A DNA stretch of 64,000 nt, from assembly GCF_003812745.1 (NCBI RefSeq), contig NZ_CP033831.1:3844001-3908000 (forward strand). The letters run 5' to 3'. Position numbers and translations under genes: made by a program. This DNA is from Serratia sp. FDAARGOS_506 (GTDB lineage: Bacteria > Pseudomonadota > Gammaproteobacteria > Enterobacterales > Enterobacteriaceae). The number at the start of each line of letters is the position of its first letter. The stretch's first letter is position 1. Shown here piece after piece: positions 55,412 through 62,984 of this stretch. Under the pieces are notes generated by a model that saw only the letters and a program-made list of their open reading frames with translations, was not told the origin of the DNA and searched no databases.

Positions 55412-56636
55412 GTTCGGTAATTTCATCATCTATATCATCATGGCCGGCACCCTGATCGGTGCGCTGGCGTCGATCGTCAAACCGGAAGGTGAACTGGGGC
55501 GCGAGTTCGTCAACGGCATTCATGCCATCGGCCCGGTGTTTCTCGCCCAGGCGGGCATCATGGCGGCGATCCCGATCATCTCTTACCTGATCATGTACAG
55601 CATCGGCCCCTTCTTCTCGGCGCTGGGTTCCGATGCCTCGATCGCGGCGCTGGCGGTGATCGCTGTGGACATGGGCGGCTATCAGTTGGCCGACGCCATC
55701 GCCGCCAACCGCGATATGTGGATCGTCGCCATGCTGGTGGGGTACACCTCCGGCGCCAGCATCGTGTACCTGATCCCGGTCGGGCTTATCATGCTGAACC
55801 GCGACGACCATAAATATTTGGCGCTGGGCGCGATGGCGGGCCTGATCAGCATTCCGTTCGCCGTGCTGATCGCCCTGGTGACCATCACCTTCAACAACCT
55901 GCCGGTCAGGGAGATCATTTCCACCACTTCGGCCGCTGCGCACTATCTGCAGCTGGACTTCCTGCAGGCGCTGCGGCTGCTGTCGCCGCTGTTTGCCCTG
56001 TGTTTCCTGCTGGCGCTGGGCCTGAAGCTGCGGCCGGCGGCCATGGTGAAAGGGTTCCTGATCTTCGGCAAGGCGGCGGACGCCTTTATCAAACTGGTGT
56101 TGGCGCTGTGCATCATCGAGCATTTTACCGGCGTGTTTAAAAAGGTCTTCGGCGGCTGGGTATTCGATCCGTTATTCGCCGACAAAGACGAATTATTCCG
56201 CGCTATCGAGATTGCCGGTTACATCGGCATTATGCTGGCGGGCACATTCCCCATTTGTTATTTGTTCCAGCGCTATTGCCGTAGGCCGATGCATTTCATC
56301 GGCAGAAAACTCGGCCTGTCGGATACCGGTGCACTGGGTTTTATTATGGTGCTGGCCAATATCATCGCGGTTTATCACCTGTTCAAAGGCATGCGGGCGC
56401 GCGATAAGGTGCTGTGCGTCGCCTTCGGTATTTGTGCGCAGGCGACGTTGGGCGATCACCTGGCGTTTACCGCCAACTTCCAACCTTCGTTGGTGTTGCC
56501 GATCATGATGGGTAAATTCCTCGGCGGCATGATTGCTGTCCTGATCGCCATCAAGATCTCGGTGCCGGAAGCCGAATTACTGGAAAAAGAACAGACGCAA
56601 AGGCAGTCGACGGCCATCGCCGCCGCCGCTCGCTGA
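55404..56636 (+). CDS. EutH-family permease
   Basis: 410 residues and about 10-11 membrane segments. VDMGGYQLADAIAAN, YLALGAMAGLISIP, FGICAQATLGDHLAFTANF and IMMGKFLGGM align with the ethanolamine permease EutH. No other eut gene (eutBC lyase, microcompartment shell) is in the window, so it may carry ethanolamine, another amino-alcohol, or a polyol. AGGAGG in the kinase 3' end gives coupled translation. Terminator at 56666-56700. Confidence 0.85.
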   Translation: MAEFGNFIIYIIMAGTLIGALASIVKPEGELGREFVNGIHAIGPVFLAQAGIMAAIPIISYLIMYSIGPFFSALGSDASIAALAVIAVDMGGYQLADAIAANRDMWIVAMLVGYTSGASIVYLIPVGLIMLNRDDHKYLALGAMAGLISIPFAVLIALVTITFNNLPVREIISTTSAAAHYLQLDFLQALRLLSPLFALCFLLALGLKLRPAAMVKGFLIFGKAADAFIKLVLALCIIEHFTGVFKKVFGGWVFDPLFADKDELFRAIEIAGYIGIMLAGTFPICYLFQRYCRRPMHFIGRKLGLSDTGALGFIMVLANIIAVYHLFKGMRARDKVLCVAFGICAQATLGDHLAFTANFQPSLVLPIMMGKFLGGMIAVLIAIKISVPEAELLEKEQTQRQSTAIAAAAR

Positions 56637-56665
56637 ATTTATCCCTGAAGCATAAAAAACAAATG

Positions 56666-56700
56666 GGGCGCCGCCTCACGGGGAAGCTGCGCCCTTTTTT
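56666..56700 (+). terminator. Terminator after the EutH-family gene
   Basis: GGGCGC (56666-56671) pairs with GCGCCC (56689-56694) followed by TTTTTT. It separates the kinase/permease operon from the DUF1937 gene. Confidence 0.75.
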
Positions 56701-56734
56701 CACCACGGACTATTTATTGAGAGAGAAAACGGTA

Positions 56735-57091
56735 ATGAGAAAGATATTTTTGGCCTGCCCCTACAGCCACGCCGACGCCAACATCGTGCAGCAACGCTTT
56801 ATCGCGTGCAACGACGTTGCCGCCGCTATCGTGCGCGCCGGCAGTGCCGTTTTTAGCCAGGTTAGCATGTCGCATCCGATCAACCAGTGTTTGCAAGAGC
56901 TCGATAAAACCGCCATCGGCAAGCTATGGGCGCCTATCGACGCCCTGTTCATGGCGGCGATGGATGAGCTGATCGTGCTCGATTTACCGGGTTGGCAAGA
57001 GAGCGGCGGCATCAAGCGCGAGATGGACTATTTCGCCTCGCGCGGCTGCCGCGTCAGCCTGTGGTCCGAGGTCGCGGGCGAGTTCAATTGA
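56735..57091 (+). CDS. DUF1937 protein (nucleoside 2-deoxyribosyltransferase-like)
   Basis: 118 residues from ATG 56735. RKIFLACPYSHADANIVQQRF, SMSHPIN, and AMDELIVLDLPGWQESGG are features of DUF1937 and of the nucleoside 2-deoxyribosyltransferase-like fold, which handles N-glycosidic or phospho-ribosyl substrates. It lies just past a terminator but on the same strand, so it may be weakly co-expressed by readthrough or have its own promoter. Role in the cluster unproven. Confidence 0.75.
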   Translation: MRKIFLACPYSHADANIVQQRFIACNDVAAAIVRAGSAVFSQVSMSHPINQCLQELDKTAIGKLWAPIDALFMAAMDELIVLDLPGWQESGGIKREMDYFASRGCRVSLWSEVAGEFN

Positions 57092-57098
57092 GGACTGC

Positions 57099-57123
57099 GC
57101 CCCGCCACCGAACGTGGCGGGGC
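57099..57123. terminator. Bidirectional terminator
   Basis: GCCCCGCCAC (57099-57108) pairs perfectly with GTGGCGGGGC (57114-57123) with a five-base loop, between convergent genes. No T-run. Confidence 0.65.
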
Positions 57124-57129
57124 ATCGGC

Positions 57130-59055
57130 TTACTTGCCGTTGGCTAATTCGCCGTACACCACCTGGCCGCGGAAACCGCGTCGCACCTGCTGGAACAGCT
57201 CGCGGAACGCCGGGTAATCCTGCGCCTGGCACAGCGCCTCCTTGCCGCGAATGGCGTTCACCTGCAGCTGATGATTGACGATCACCTGCTGCCCGTCGCG
57301 CCGCCACGCCACGTGATAATCGCCCGCCGCATTGCGGAACTGCCTGTCTTGCGGAATGGCGATGATCGGCACGTTGGCCGGCAGCTGCAGACGGTAGGTT
57401 TCGTCGTAGCGCTGCGCGCTGCAGTAGAACGGCGTTTCGTTGCCCGGTGCCGCCGTGGTGGTATACAGCGTGCGGAACGATTTGCCGCCAGGCGGATTAG
57501 GCAGCGTCATGCCGCCTACCACGCCGAAGTCGACGTAGTCGTCGGCCTTGAAACGGAAGCGATAACCGAACTGTTTTTTGAGATCCAGCGGATCGCTGTT
57601 CATCGCCACCTCGCCGCTGCCGTCGATGCCGGAGGCGGACATGATCGATGCTTCGGCCTGCGCCCGGTTCTGGCGGTTGATCTGCGAGAAGTAGCCCCGG
57701 AGGTCAATCTCTTCCACTTCACTCAGCCGCCGCTCGGTTTGCCCGTGCAGATTGCCCGCTTTGTCGAACACGAAATCGACGCTCAGCGCGCTTTTGACCG
57801 GCTGCTCGTCGCTGCCCGGCGTGCGCGCCAGCTTGGCGTCGCGCGTCAGCAGCACCGGCGCCCCCAGGTCGCCCTCCGGCAGTTGCCCGAATCGCGCCCA
57901 CGGATTGGTGGAATCCAGGTACAGTTTAAACTCCGGCACGTAGGTGATGGCGTGATTAAAGCGGCTGAGCAACGGCACTTTAGGCAGTATCGGGCCTTCG
58001 TCCATGCCGATCAGCACCGGCGAGCTTGCAATGCCTTTGGCGGCGAGCAGCGCCTCCAGGATCACCACGTGGTCCTTACAGTCGCCGTAGTGGTTGTCGA
58101 GAATGCTCTGCGCCGAATTCGGCTCCAGCCCGCCGTTGCCCAGATACACCGCCACGTAGCGAATGTTTTGCGCCACCCAGCGATAGAGAGCCTCCGCCTG
58201 CTCGCGCCGATCGCTGATGCCGGCGGTGATGTTGTCCGCCAGCGCCTGAATGCCCGGCGTCACCTTCGCCGCCGCGCCGGCCTTCAGCTGGTAGGCCTTG
58301 GCCAACTGCGGCCACTCGCGGTAGGTGCTGGCCATGATGGTCGGGCTGAAAGTCCAGCTGTCCGCCGCCCAGTTTTGCGCCTTCATCGGTGCGCTGCGCG
58401 AATAATGCCAACGCCAGTGCGCCTGCCCCTCGCGGATCTGCGGCTTGTCCCCGCCCGCCACGCCGCGCGTGAAAATATGCATCGGCAGCTTGGCCGGCGC
58501 CTGCAGGGTCACTTCGGCATCGTCGAACTGATCGAAAACGCTGAATGTCTCCCACAGGCCGAAATAGTCGGGGAAGTACGGCGTGTTTTGCGTGCGGCGC
58601 AGTTCATACACCACGCGCGATCCCGGCGCCAGGTTGGAGAACACGATGACGCGCACTTTGCGATCGGCATACAGCGGCGCCGTGGCGCTGGAGTAACTCT
58701 CTTGGGTGTAGATGCGATCGGGCGCCACGTCGTGGCGCTGGCCGTCGGCGGTCAGCGTATAGGCGGCGACCACCTCCAGCGTTTCCATTTTTTCGCTGTA
58801 ACTCAGGCGAATCTGACTGAATTTCTCGACCGCCGCCTTGGTCTTCAGCAGCACTTCGTAGCTTTCCGTCTTCACGTTGGTGGCATTGGCGTTGACGCGG
58901 TAATCCGCGCGATAGCGCACGAAGCTGAAATCGTTGTTGGCCGTGTCGTTCTGGCCCTGATCCGCCGTGGCGGGCGGTGTAACGGCCAACACGGTGGCCG
59001 GGTGCGTTGCCGTCAAACCGGCGAATAACAGCATGGAAGGAATAGCGATTTTCAT
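57130..59055 (-). CDS. Secreted DUF3857/transglutaminase-like protein
   Basis: 641 residues from ATG 59055, with AAGGA seven bases upstream. A signal peptide (cleavage near TVLA) precedes the N-terminal DUF3857 beta-domain (VNANATNVKTESYEVLLKTKA) and a transglutaminase core with the full triad C326 (GDCKDH), H368 (FNHAITY) and D381 (LDSTNPW). The C-terminal DUF2569/3858-like beta domain follows. Such exported proteins are thought to bind or modify other proteins. A Fur box lies 85 bp upstream. Confidence 0.87.
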   Translation of the reverse strand: MKIAIPSMLLFAGLTATHPATVLAVTPPATADQGQNDTANNDFSFVRYRADYRVNANATNVKTESYEVLLKTKAAVEKFSQIRLSYSEKMETLEVVAAYTLTADGQRHDVAPDRIYTQESYSSATAPLYADRKVRVIVFSNLAPGSRVVYELRRTQNTPYFPDYFGLWETFSVFDQFDDAEVTLQAPAKLPMHIFTRGVAGGDKPQIREGQAHWRWHYSRSAPMKAQNWAADSWTFSPTIMASTYREWPQLAKAYQLKAGAAAKVTPGIQALADNITAGISDRREQAEALYRWVAQNIRYVAVYLGNGGLEPNSAQSILDNHYGDCKDHVVILEALLAAKGIASSPVLIGMDEGPILPKVPLLSRFNHAITYVPEFKLYLDSTNPWARFGQLPEGDLGAPVLLTRDAKLARTPGSDEQPVKSALSVDFVFDKAGNLHGQTERRLSEVEEIDLRGYFSQINRQNRAQAEASIMSASGIDGSGEVAMNSDPLDLKKQFGYRFRFKADDYVDFGVVGGMTLPNPPGGKSFRTLYTTTAAPGNETPFYCSAQRYDETYRLQLPANVPIIAIPQDRQFRNAAGDYHVAWRRDGQQVIVNHQLQVNAIRGKEALCQAQDYPAFRELFQQVRRGFRGQVVYGELANGK

Positions 59056-59139
59056 CTTCGGTCCTTGAAGGGCAATAAACGGCGACGCCGGGCTATGCGC
59101 CCGTCCCGGCGTCAAAACAGGCGGGCACACTAATATAAT

Positions 59140-59154
59140 TGAGAATCATTTTCA
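59140..59154. promoter_or_regulatory. Fur box
   Basis: TGAGAAT-C-ATTTTCA matches the 7-1-7 Fur consensus TGATAAT-C-ATTATCA with two changes, and the flanks extend the dyad to TTGAGAATCATTTTCAA. It lies 85 bp before the DUF3857 gene, suggesting iron-repressed expression. Confidence 0.65.
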
Positions 59155-59178
59155 ATAAACGGACCTTCAACGCCGGGG

Positions 59179-59748
59179 CTAGCCCTGTTCGATCAGCATC
59201 ACGGCGGTGGTCTCCGGCTCCAGCGCCTCGAAAACGTGCTCTCGATCGGCGGAGTAGCTGATGTAATCGCCGGCGCTCAGCTCCTGCGGTTGGTCCGCCG
59301 GCCCGAGGCGTGCCCGCCCGCTGCTGATGATCACATGCTCGACGGTACCGGGGGGATGCGGCCGGGAAACTTTGGCTTCGCCGGGCTGCACCCGCAGCCG
59401 GTAAATGTCGCGCTGCGCCCCCGGCGGGCAGGTGGCCAGCAGCGTGGCGGCGTAGTTGCCCTGCTCCGACAGCGCCGGCGTTCCCTCATGGGCCCGGATC
59501 ACTTGCACCTGCCTGCTCGGCTGTGAAATCAGCCGACTGACCGGCACGTCCAGCGCCATCGCCAGCGCCCACAGCGTTTCCAGGCTGGGATTGCCGCTGC
59601 CGGCTTCCAGCTGCGACAGCGTGGATTTGGCGATGCCCGCGCGTTTCGCCAGCTCGGTCACCGACAGGCTCAGCCGCTCCCGTTCGCGGCGGATTGCCGC
59701 CGACAGCAGGCCGATGGGCGTGATGTTCTGCATCCGATTGTCACTCAT
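59179..59748 (-). CDS. XRE-cupin transcriptional regulator
   Basis: 189 residues. HTH_3 near 14-68 (LSVTELAKRAGIAKSTLSQLEAG) and a C-terminal cupin (about 105-185; EHVIISSGRARLG; YSADREHVFEALE). Such fused regulators usually control a nearby transporter. It is divergent from an EamA gene with a perfect 10-bp dyad between them. ATG at 59733 is an alternative start. Confidence 0.9.
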   Translation of the reverse strand: MSDNRMQNITPIGLLSAAIRRERERLSLSVTELAKRAGIAKSTLSQLEAGSGNPSLETLWALAMALDVPVSRLISQPSRQVQVIRAHEGTPALSEQGNYAATLLATCPPGAQRDIYRLRVQPGEAKVSRPHPPGTVEHVIISSGRARLGPADQPQELSAGDYISYSADREHVFEALEPETTAVMLIEQG

Positions 59749-59764
59749 TGTTCGCTATGCCATC

Positions 59765-59790
59765 CATTTGTTCGACTTGACGAACAAATG
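59765..59790. promoter_or_regulatory. Operator between XRE-cupin and EamA genes
   Basis: CATTTGTTCG (59765-59774) pairs with CGAACAAATG (59781-59790) with six bases between. A partial half-site TTGTTCG also overlaps the XRE start. Strong candidate for autoregulation and EamA control. Confidence 0.65.
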
Positions 59791-59877
59791 CGTTCATGTT
59801 CATCATAATGTCCGATTGTTCATTTTAATGATTAAGCCGCTTCACTACAAGTACGGTCAGGCAACGAGGAAAACGAC

Positions 59878-60774
59878 ATGAAAACGAAAACGCGCGGCGC
59901 AGTGCAAATGATCCTCGCCATGACCATCTCCGGCACCGTGGGGTGGCCGGTGCTCGTTTTGGGGCAACCGCCTGCGACGGTGGTGTTTTGGCGCTGCGCG
60001 TTCGGCGCGCTGGCCATGCTGGCGACCTGCGCCGCACTCGGTCAGTTGAAACAAGGCGCGATCAACCGGCGCCAACTGGTCTTCGCCATTCTGGGGGGGA
60101 TCGCTTTGGTGCTCAACTGGACGCTGCTGTTTGCCGCCTATAAACATGCCTCGATCGCTGTCGCCACCGTCACCTACCACGTTCAGCCGTTCATGTTGGT
60201 GGCACTGGGGGCGCTGCTGTTCGGCGAAAAACTGACGGCTAATCGGCTGGGCTGGCTTCTGTTGGCATTCGGCGGGATGGTGTTGATCGTCACCGGCCGG
60301 CAAAATAGCGCCGGCGGCGATGACTACCTGTTCGGCGTGGCGCTGGCGCTGGGCGCGGCCCTGATGTACGCCATTGCGGCGGCGATCGTCAAACAGCTGG
60401 CCACGCTGCCGCCGCAGTTGATCGTGTTGATTCAGCTGACCGTAGGCGCATTGGCGCTGGCGCCATTCGCCGGCCTGGCCACGCTGCCTGCTGCCCCCGT
60501 CGACTGGCTGCTGCTGGCGACCCTCGGCCTGGTGCATACCGGCTTGATGTCCACGCTGCTGTACGGTGCCATTCAGAAGATCCCCACGGCCCTGGTCGGC
60601 GCCCTGTCGTTCATCTACCCGGCGGTGGCGATCGTGGTGGACTGGGCGGTGTTCGGCCACCGCCTCAGCCTGCTGCAGCTGCTGGGCACGCTGGCGATCC
60701 TGGGCGCCGCGGCGGGCATGAACTTCGGCTGGCGGATCCCGCCGGTCATCCGACGGGCCGATAAAATCGGCTAA
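59878..60774 (+). CDS. EamA/DMT-family transporter
   Basis: 298 residues, ten membrane segments in two EamA repeats (VVFWRCAFGALAM; ALFG-type EKLTANRLGWLLLAFGGMV; GALSFIYPAVAIVVDWAVFGHRLSLLQLLGT). Members export amino acids or metabolites. AACGAGG lies a few bases before the ATG. The divergent XRE-cupin protein is its likely regulator, and control by an amino-acid-like effector is plausible. Confidence 0.9.
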   Translation: MKTKTRGAVQMILAMTISGTVGWPVLVLGQPPATVVFWRCAFGALAMLATCAALGQLKQGAINRRQLVFAILGGIALVLNWTLLFAAYKHASIAVATVTYHVQPFMLVALGALLFGEKLTANRLGWLLLAFGGMVLIVTGRQNSAGGDDYLFGVALALGAALMYAIAAAIVKQLATLPPQLIVLIQLTVGALALAPFAGLATLPAAPVDWLLLATLGLVHTGLMSTLLYGAIQKIPTALVGALSFIYPAVAIVVDWAVFGHRLSLLQLLGTLAILGAAAGMNFGWRIPPVIRRADKIG

Positions 60775-60870
60775 TCCCGACAGGCGGGCAAGCTATGCAC
60801 AATAAGGCATTCGTCTTGCGCTCGGCGCGGTGATATTTATTTAAACCGTGTAGGGTAGAAGGAGTTGACT

Positions 60871-61104
60871 ATGTGGCATCACCGCCTGCAACGGCGCATC
60901 CGTTTCAGCTACTGGAACGAACTGTGCGTCGCAAAAAACAAGGGAAGGCACGAGCCTTCCCTTTTGTCATTCACCGTTCAGATCAGAAACGGTCGGTTTT
61001 CACCACGTCGTCGAACGGCAGTTTGCCGATGCGCGGATAGGGTTGCCCTGCCGCCTTGCCAATGGCGACCATCAGCGCGATCTGATAGTGCGCAGGTTTG
61101 TTGA
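60871..61104 (+). CDS. Dubious small ORF
   Basis: ATG 60871 has AGGAG six bases upstream and begins MWHHRLQRRIRFSYWNELC. Only the first 22 codons lie outside the terminator at 60940-60963. The remainder overlaps the nitroreductase gene on the other strand and has its composition. A short, truncated gene or leader is possible; a real 77-residue protein is unlikely. Confidence 0.2.
   Translation: MWHHRLQRRIRFSYWNELCVAKNKGRHEPSLLSFTVQIRNGRFSPRRRTAVCRCADRVALPPCQWRPSARSDSAQVC
60940..60963 (-). terminator. Terminator of the nitroreductase gene
   Basis: AAGGGAAGGC-ACGA-GCCTTCCCTT, a perfect 10-bp stem. Read on the minus strand it is followed by GTTTTTTG; the plus strand also has TTTT, so it may act in both directions. 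Confidence 0.85.
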
Positions 61105-61588
61105 TGATCTCGCCCACGGCGTCGAAATCAAACCCGTCCATCGGGCAAGAGTCGTAACCCTGCGCCTTGGCCGCCAGCATCAACGTCTGGGCGAAGATGC
61201 CGCTGCTGCGCATCACTTCGTCGCGCTGCACCTGTGGCTTACCGCGGTAATACTGATCGACGGCCGGGATCATGAACTGCTGTACCGGCTCCGCCGCCTC
61301 GGCCCAAACGTTTTTTACCTGTGACTCCCAGCTCGACAGATCGCCACACAGCACGACCAGCATCGATGCGTCGGTCACCTGCGCCTGTCCCCACGCCGCC
61401 TCGCGAATTTTCTCGCGCTGCGCGCGGTCTTCGATCAGCAGCGGGCGCCAGTGCTGCAGGTTAAAAGCGCTGGGAGCGCCCTGCAGCGCGATAGTCAGCA
61501 ACGCTTTTTTCTCTTCGAGCGTCATCACGTACTGCGTATCGAACTGCTTGGTGGCACGGCGCTGGCGGATTGCGTCTAACGTATTCAT
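60983..61588 (-). CDS. Nitroreductase-family FMN oxidoreductase
   Basis: 201 residues from ATG 61588, with GAGG eight bases upstream. AIRQRRATKQFD is the FMN-binding start, APSAFNLQHWRPLLIE contacts the flavin, and YDSCPMDGFDFDAV is the family signature. It reduces nitroaromatics, quinones or similar electron acceptors with NAD(P)H in the cytoplasm. Resembles NfsB-like proteins. Confidence 0.9.
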   Translation of the reverse strand: MNTLDAIRQRRATKQFDTQYVMTLEEKKALLTIALQGAPSAFNLQHWRPLLIEDRAQREKIREAAWGQAQVTDASMLVVLCGDLSSWESQVKNVWAEAAEPVQQFMIPAVDQYYRGKPQVQRDEVMRSSGIFAQTLMLAAKAQGYDSCPMDGFDFDAVGEIINKPAHYQIALMVAIGKAAGQPYPRIGKLPFDDVVKTDRF

Positions 61589-61657
61589 TTTACTGCCTCT
61601 GTCCATGTGAAAGGCCCTATTGTCACCAACGCGGCGCGGCTGTCCAGCCCCCGGCGG

Positions 61658-62956
61658 CTATTTCTGTGCGGTTTCGGCGCGCAAGCGGCCGACCTGAGCC
61701 GCCAGATCGGGCCACGGCGCCTGACCGGCATAGTGCTGCCGCAGGTAGTTGAGCAGTATGGCGATCTGCGTGTCATCCAGGTTATGGCGGAAGCCCGGCA
61801 TATACCCCAGTTCGGCATTCGCCGGCCGCTGTATGCCATCCAACACCACGCGAATGGCGTTGTCCGGCGCCTCGGCAAACAGGTTGGTGTTCAGCGCCAA
61901 TGAAGGCCTCACCCCCGCCATCTGCGCACCTTTTTCCTGCGCATGGCAAGCCATGCAGGCACCGGAAAACAGCCGCGCGCCTTGCGAGCTCAAAGGCTCC
62001 ACCTGCCGTTCCGCCTGAGCGTTCAACGTGGCCGCCGTTGCGCCCGCCGCCGTTTCAGGATGATAGCTGCGCAGATAAACGGCGAGCGCCTGCAGATCGG
62101 CCTGCGGCAAACGGGACACCCCTTCTTCGATCACCGGCGCCATCGGGCCGGCGGCCACGCCGTGGTTGGCCGAGTAACCGGTACGCATGAAATCGACCAG
62201 ATCCTGCTGCGTCCAATCGAGCGGAGCGGGTGAACGACCGGTCAACGCGGGCGCCGTCCAGCCCTCCGCTACGCCACCTGCCAGGTGGTCGCCACCGGTT
62301 TTCTCGCCGAACAGCACGTTGCGCGGCGAGTGGCAGGCGCTGCAATGCCCAAGCCCTTCGGCCAGATAGGCGCCCCGGTTCCAGGCGGCGCTTTGGGCCG
62401 GGTTTTCCTGCATCGCGCCCGGCGTCAGGAACAGCAGGTTCCAAGCGAAGATGCCCTGGCGGATATTGAACGGAAAGTGCAGATCGGTGGCCGGCGGCCG
62501 GTAGTTGACCGGCGGCTGTGACATCAGGTAGGCGTACAGCGCCTGCAGATCGTCGTCGCGGGTGCGGGTAAAGGCGGTATAGGGAAACGCCGGATAGAGA
62601 TAGCGGCCCTGGCGATCGACGCCGTGGCGCATGGCGCGTTCAAACGCCGCATAGCTCCAGCTGCCGATGCCCGTTTCCACGTCCGGCGTAATGTTGGTGG
62701 TGTAAATGGTGCCGAAGGGGATCTCCATCGCCAACCCGCCGGCGTTGCGTTCGCCGCCCGAACGGGTGTGGCACACCGCGCAATCGCCGAGATCGGCCAG
62801 CGTTTTGCCGCGGGCGATCTGCGCCTGGCTGAAGCTGTGCGTCGCATCGGCGGCGAGCGGCGCGATTTCCGGTTGCCAACTGGCGACAACGCCGGCCACC
62901 ACAACGGCGAGCACCGTGACGCCGCCCCACCCGACGATTTTTTTCATCTTACTCAT
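61658..62956 (-). CDS. Triheme cytochrome c (dehydrogenase electron-transfer subunit)
   Basis: 432 residues with one N-terminal membrane anchor/signal (about 9-27). Three CxxCH heme sites begin at C59 (CAVCH), C205 (CSACH) and C334 (CMACH). This three-heme layout is typical of alcohol/aldehyde dehydrogenase cytochrome subunits that hand electrons to ubiquinone. It follows the molybdenum hydroxylase gene by 28 bases, so it probably accepts electrons from that enzyme. AAGGA nine bases before the ATG. Confidence 0.9.
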   Translation of the reverse strand: MSKMKKIVGWGGVTVLAVVVAGVVASWQPEIAPLAADATHSFSQAQIARGKTLADLGDCAVCHTRSGGERNAGGLAMEIPFGTIYTTNITPDVETGIGSWSYAAFERAMRHGVDRQGRYLYPAFPYTAFTRTRDDDLQALYAYLMSQPPVNYRPPATDLHFPFNIRQGIFAWNLLFLTPGAMQENPAQSAAWNRGAYLAEGLGHCSACHSPRNVLFGEKTGGDHLAGGVAEGWTAPALTGRSPAPLDWTQQDLVDFMRTGYSANHGVAAGPMAPVIEEGVSRLPQADLQALAVYLRSYHPETAAGATAATLNAQAERQVEPLSSQGARLFSGACMACHAQEKGAQMAGVRPSLALNTNLFAEAPDNAIRVVLDGIQRPANAELGYMPGFRHNLDDTQIAILLNYLRQHYAGQAPWPDLAAQVGRLRAETAQK

Positions 62957-62984
62957 TATGGCTGTCCTTGTTCGTTACGGGGGG

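Noticed and set aside
55404-56636. Considered an ethanolamine utilisation (eut) operon
   Set aside because: No EutBC lyase, EutA, EutD/E or shell proteins nearby; only the permease family is shared.
57271-59028. 585-codon plus-strand frame opposite the transglutaminase-like gene
   Set aside because: Antisense shadow; the minus strand gene has signal peptide and full catalytic triad.
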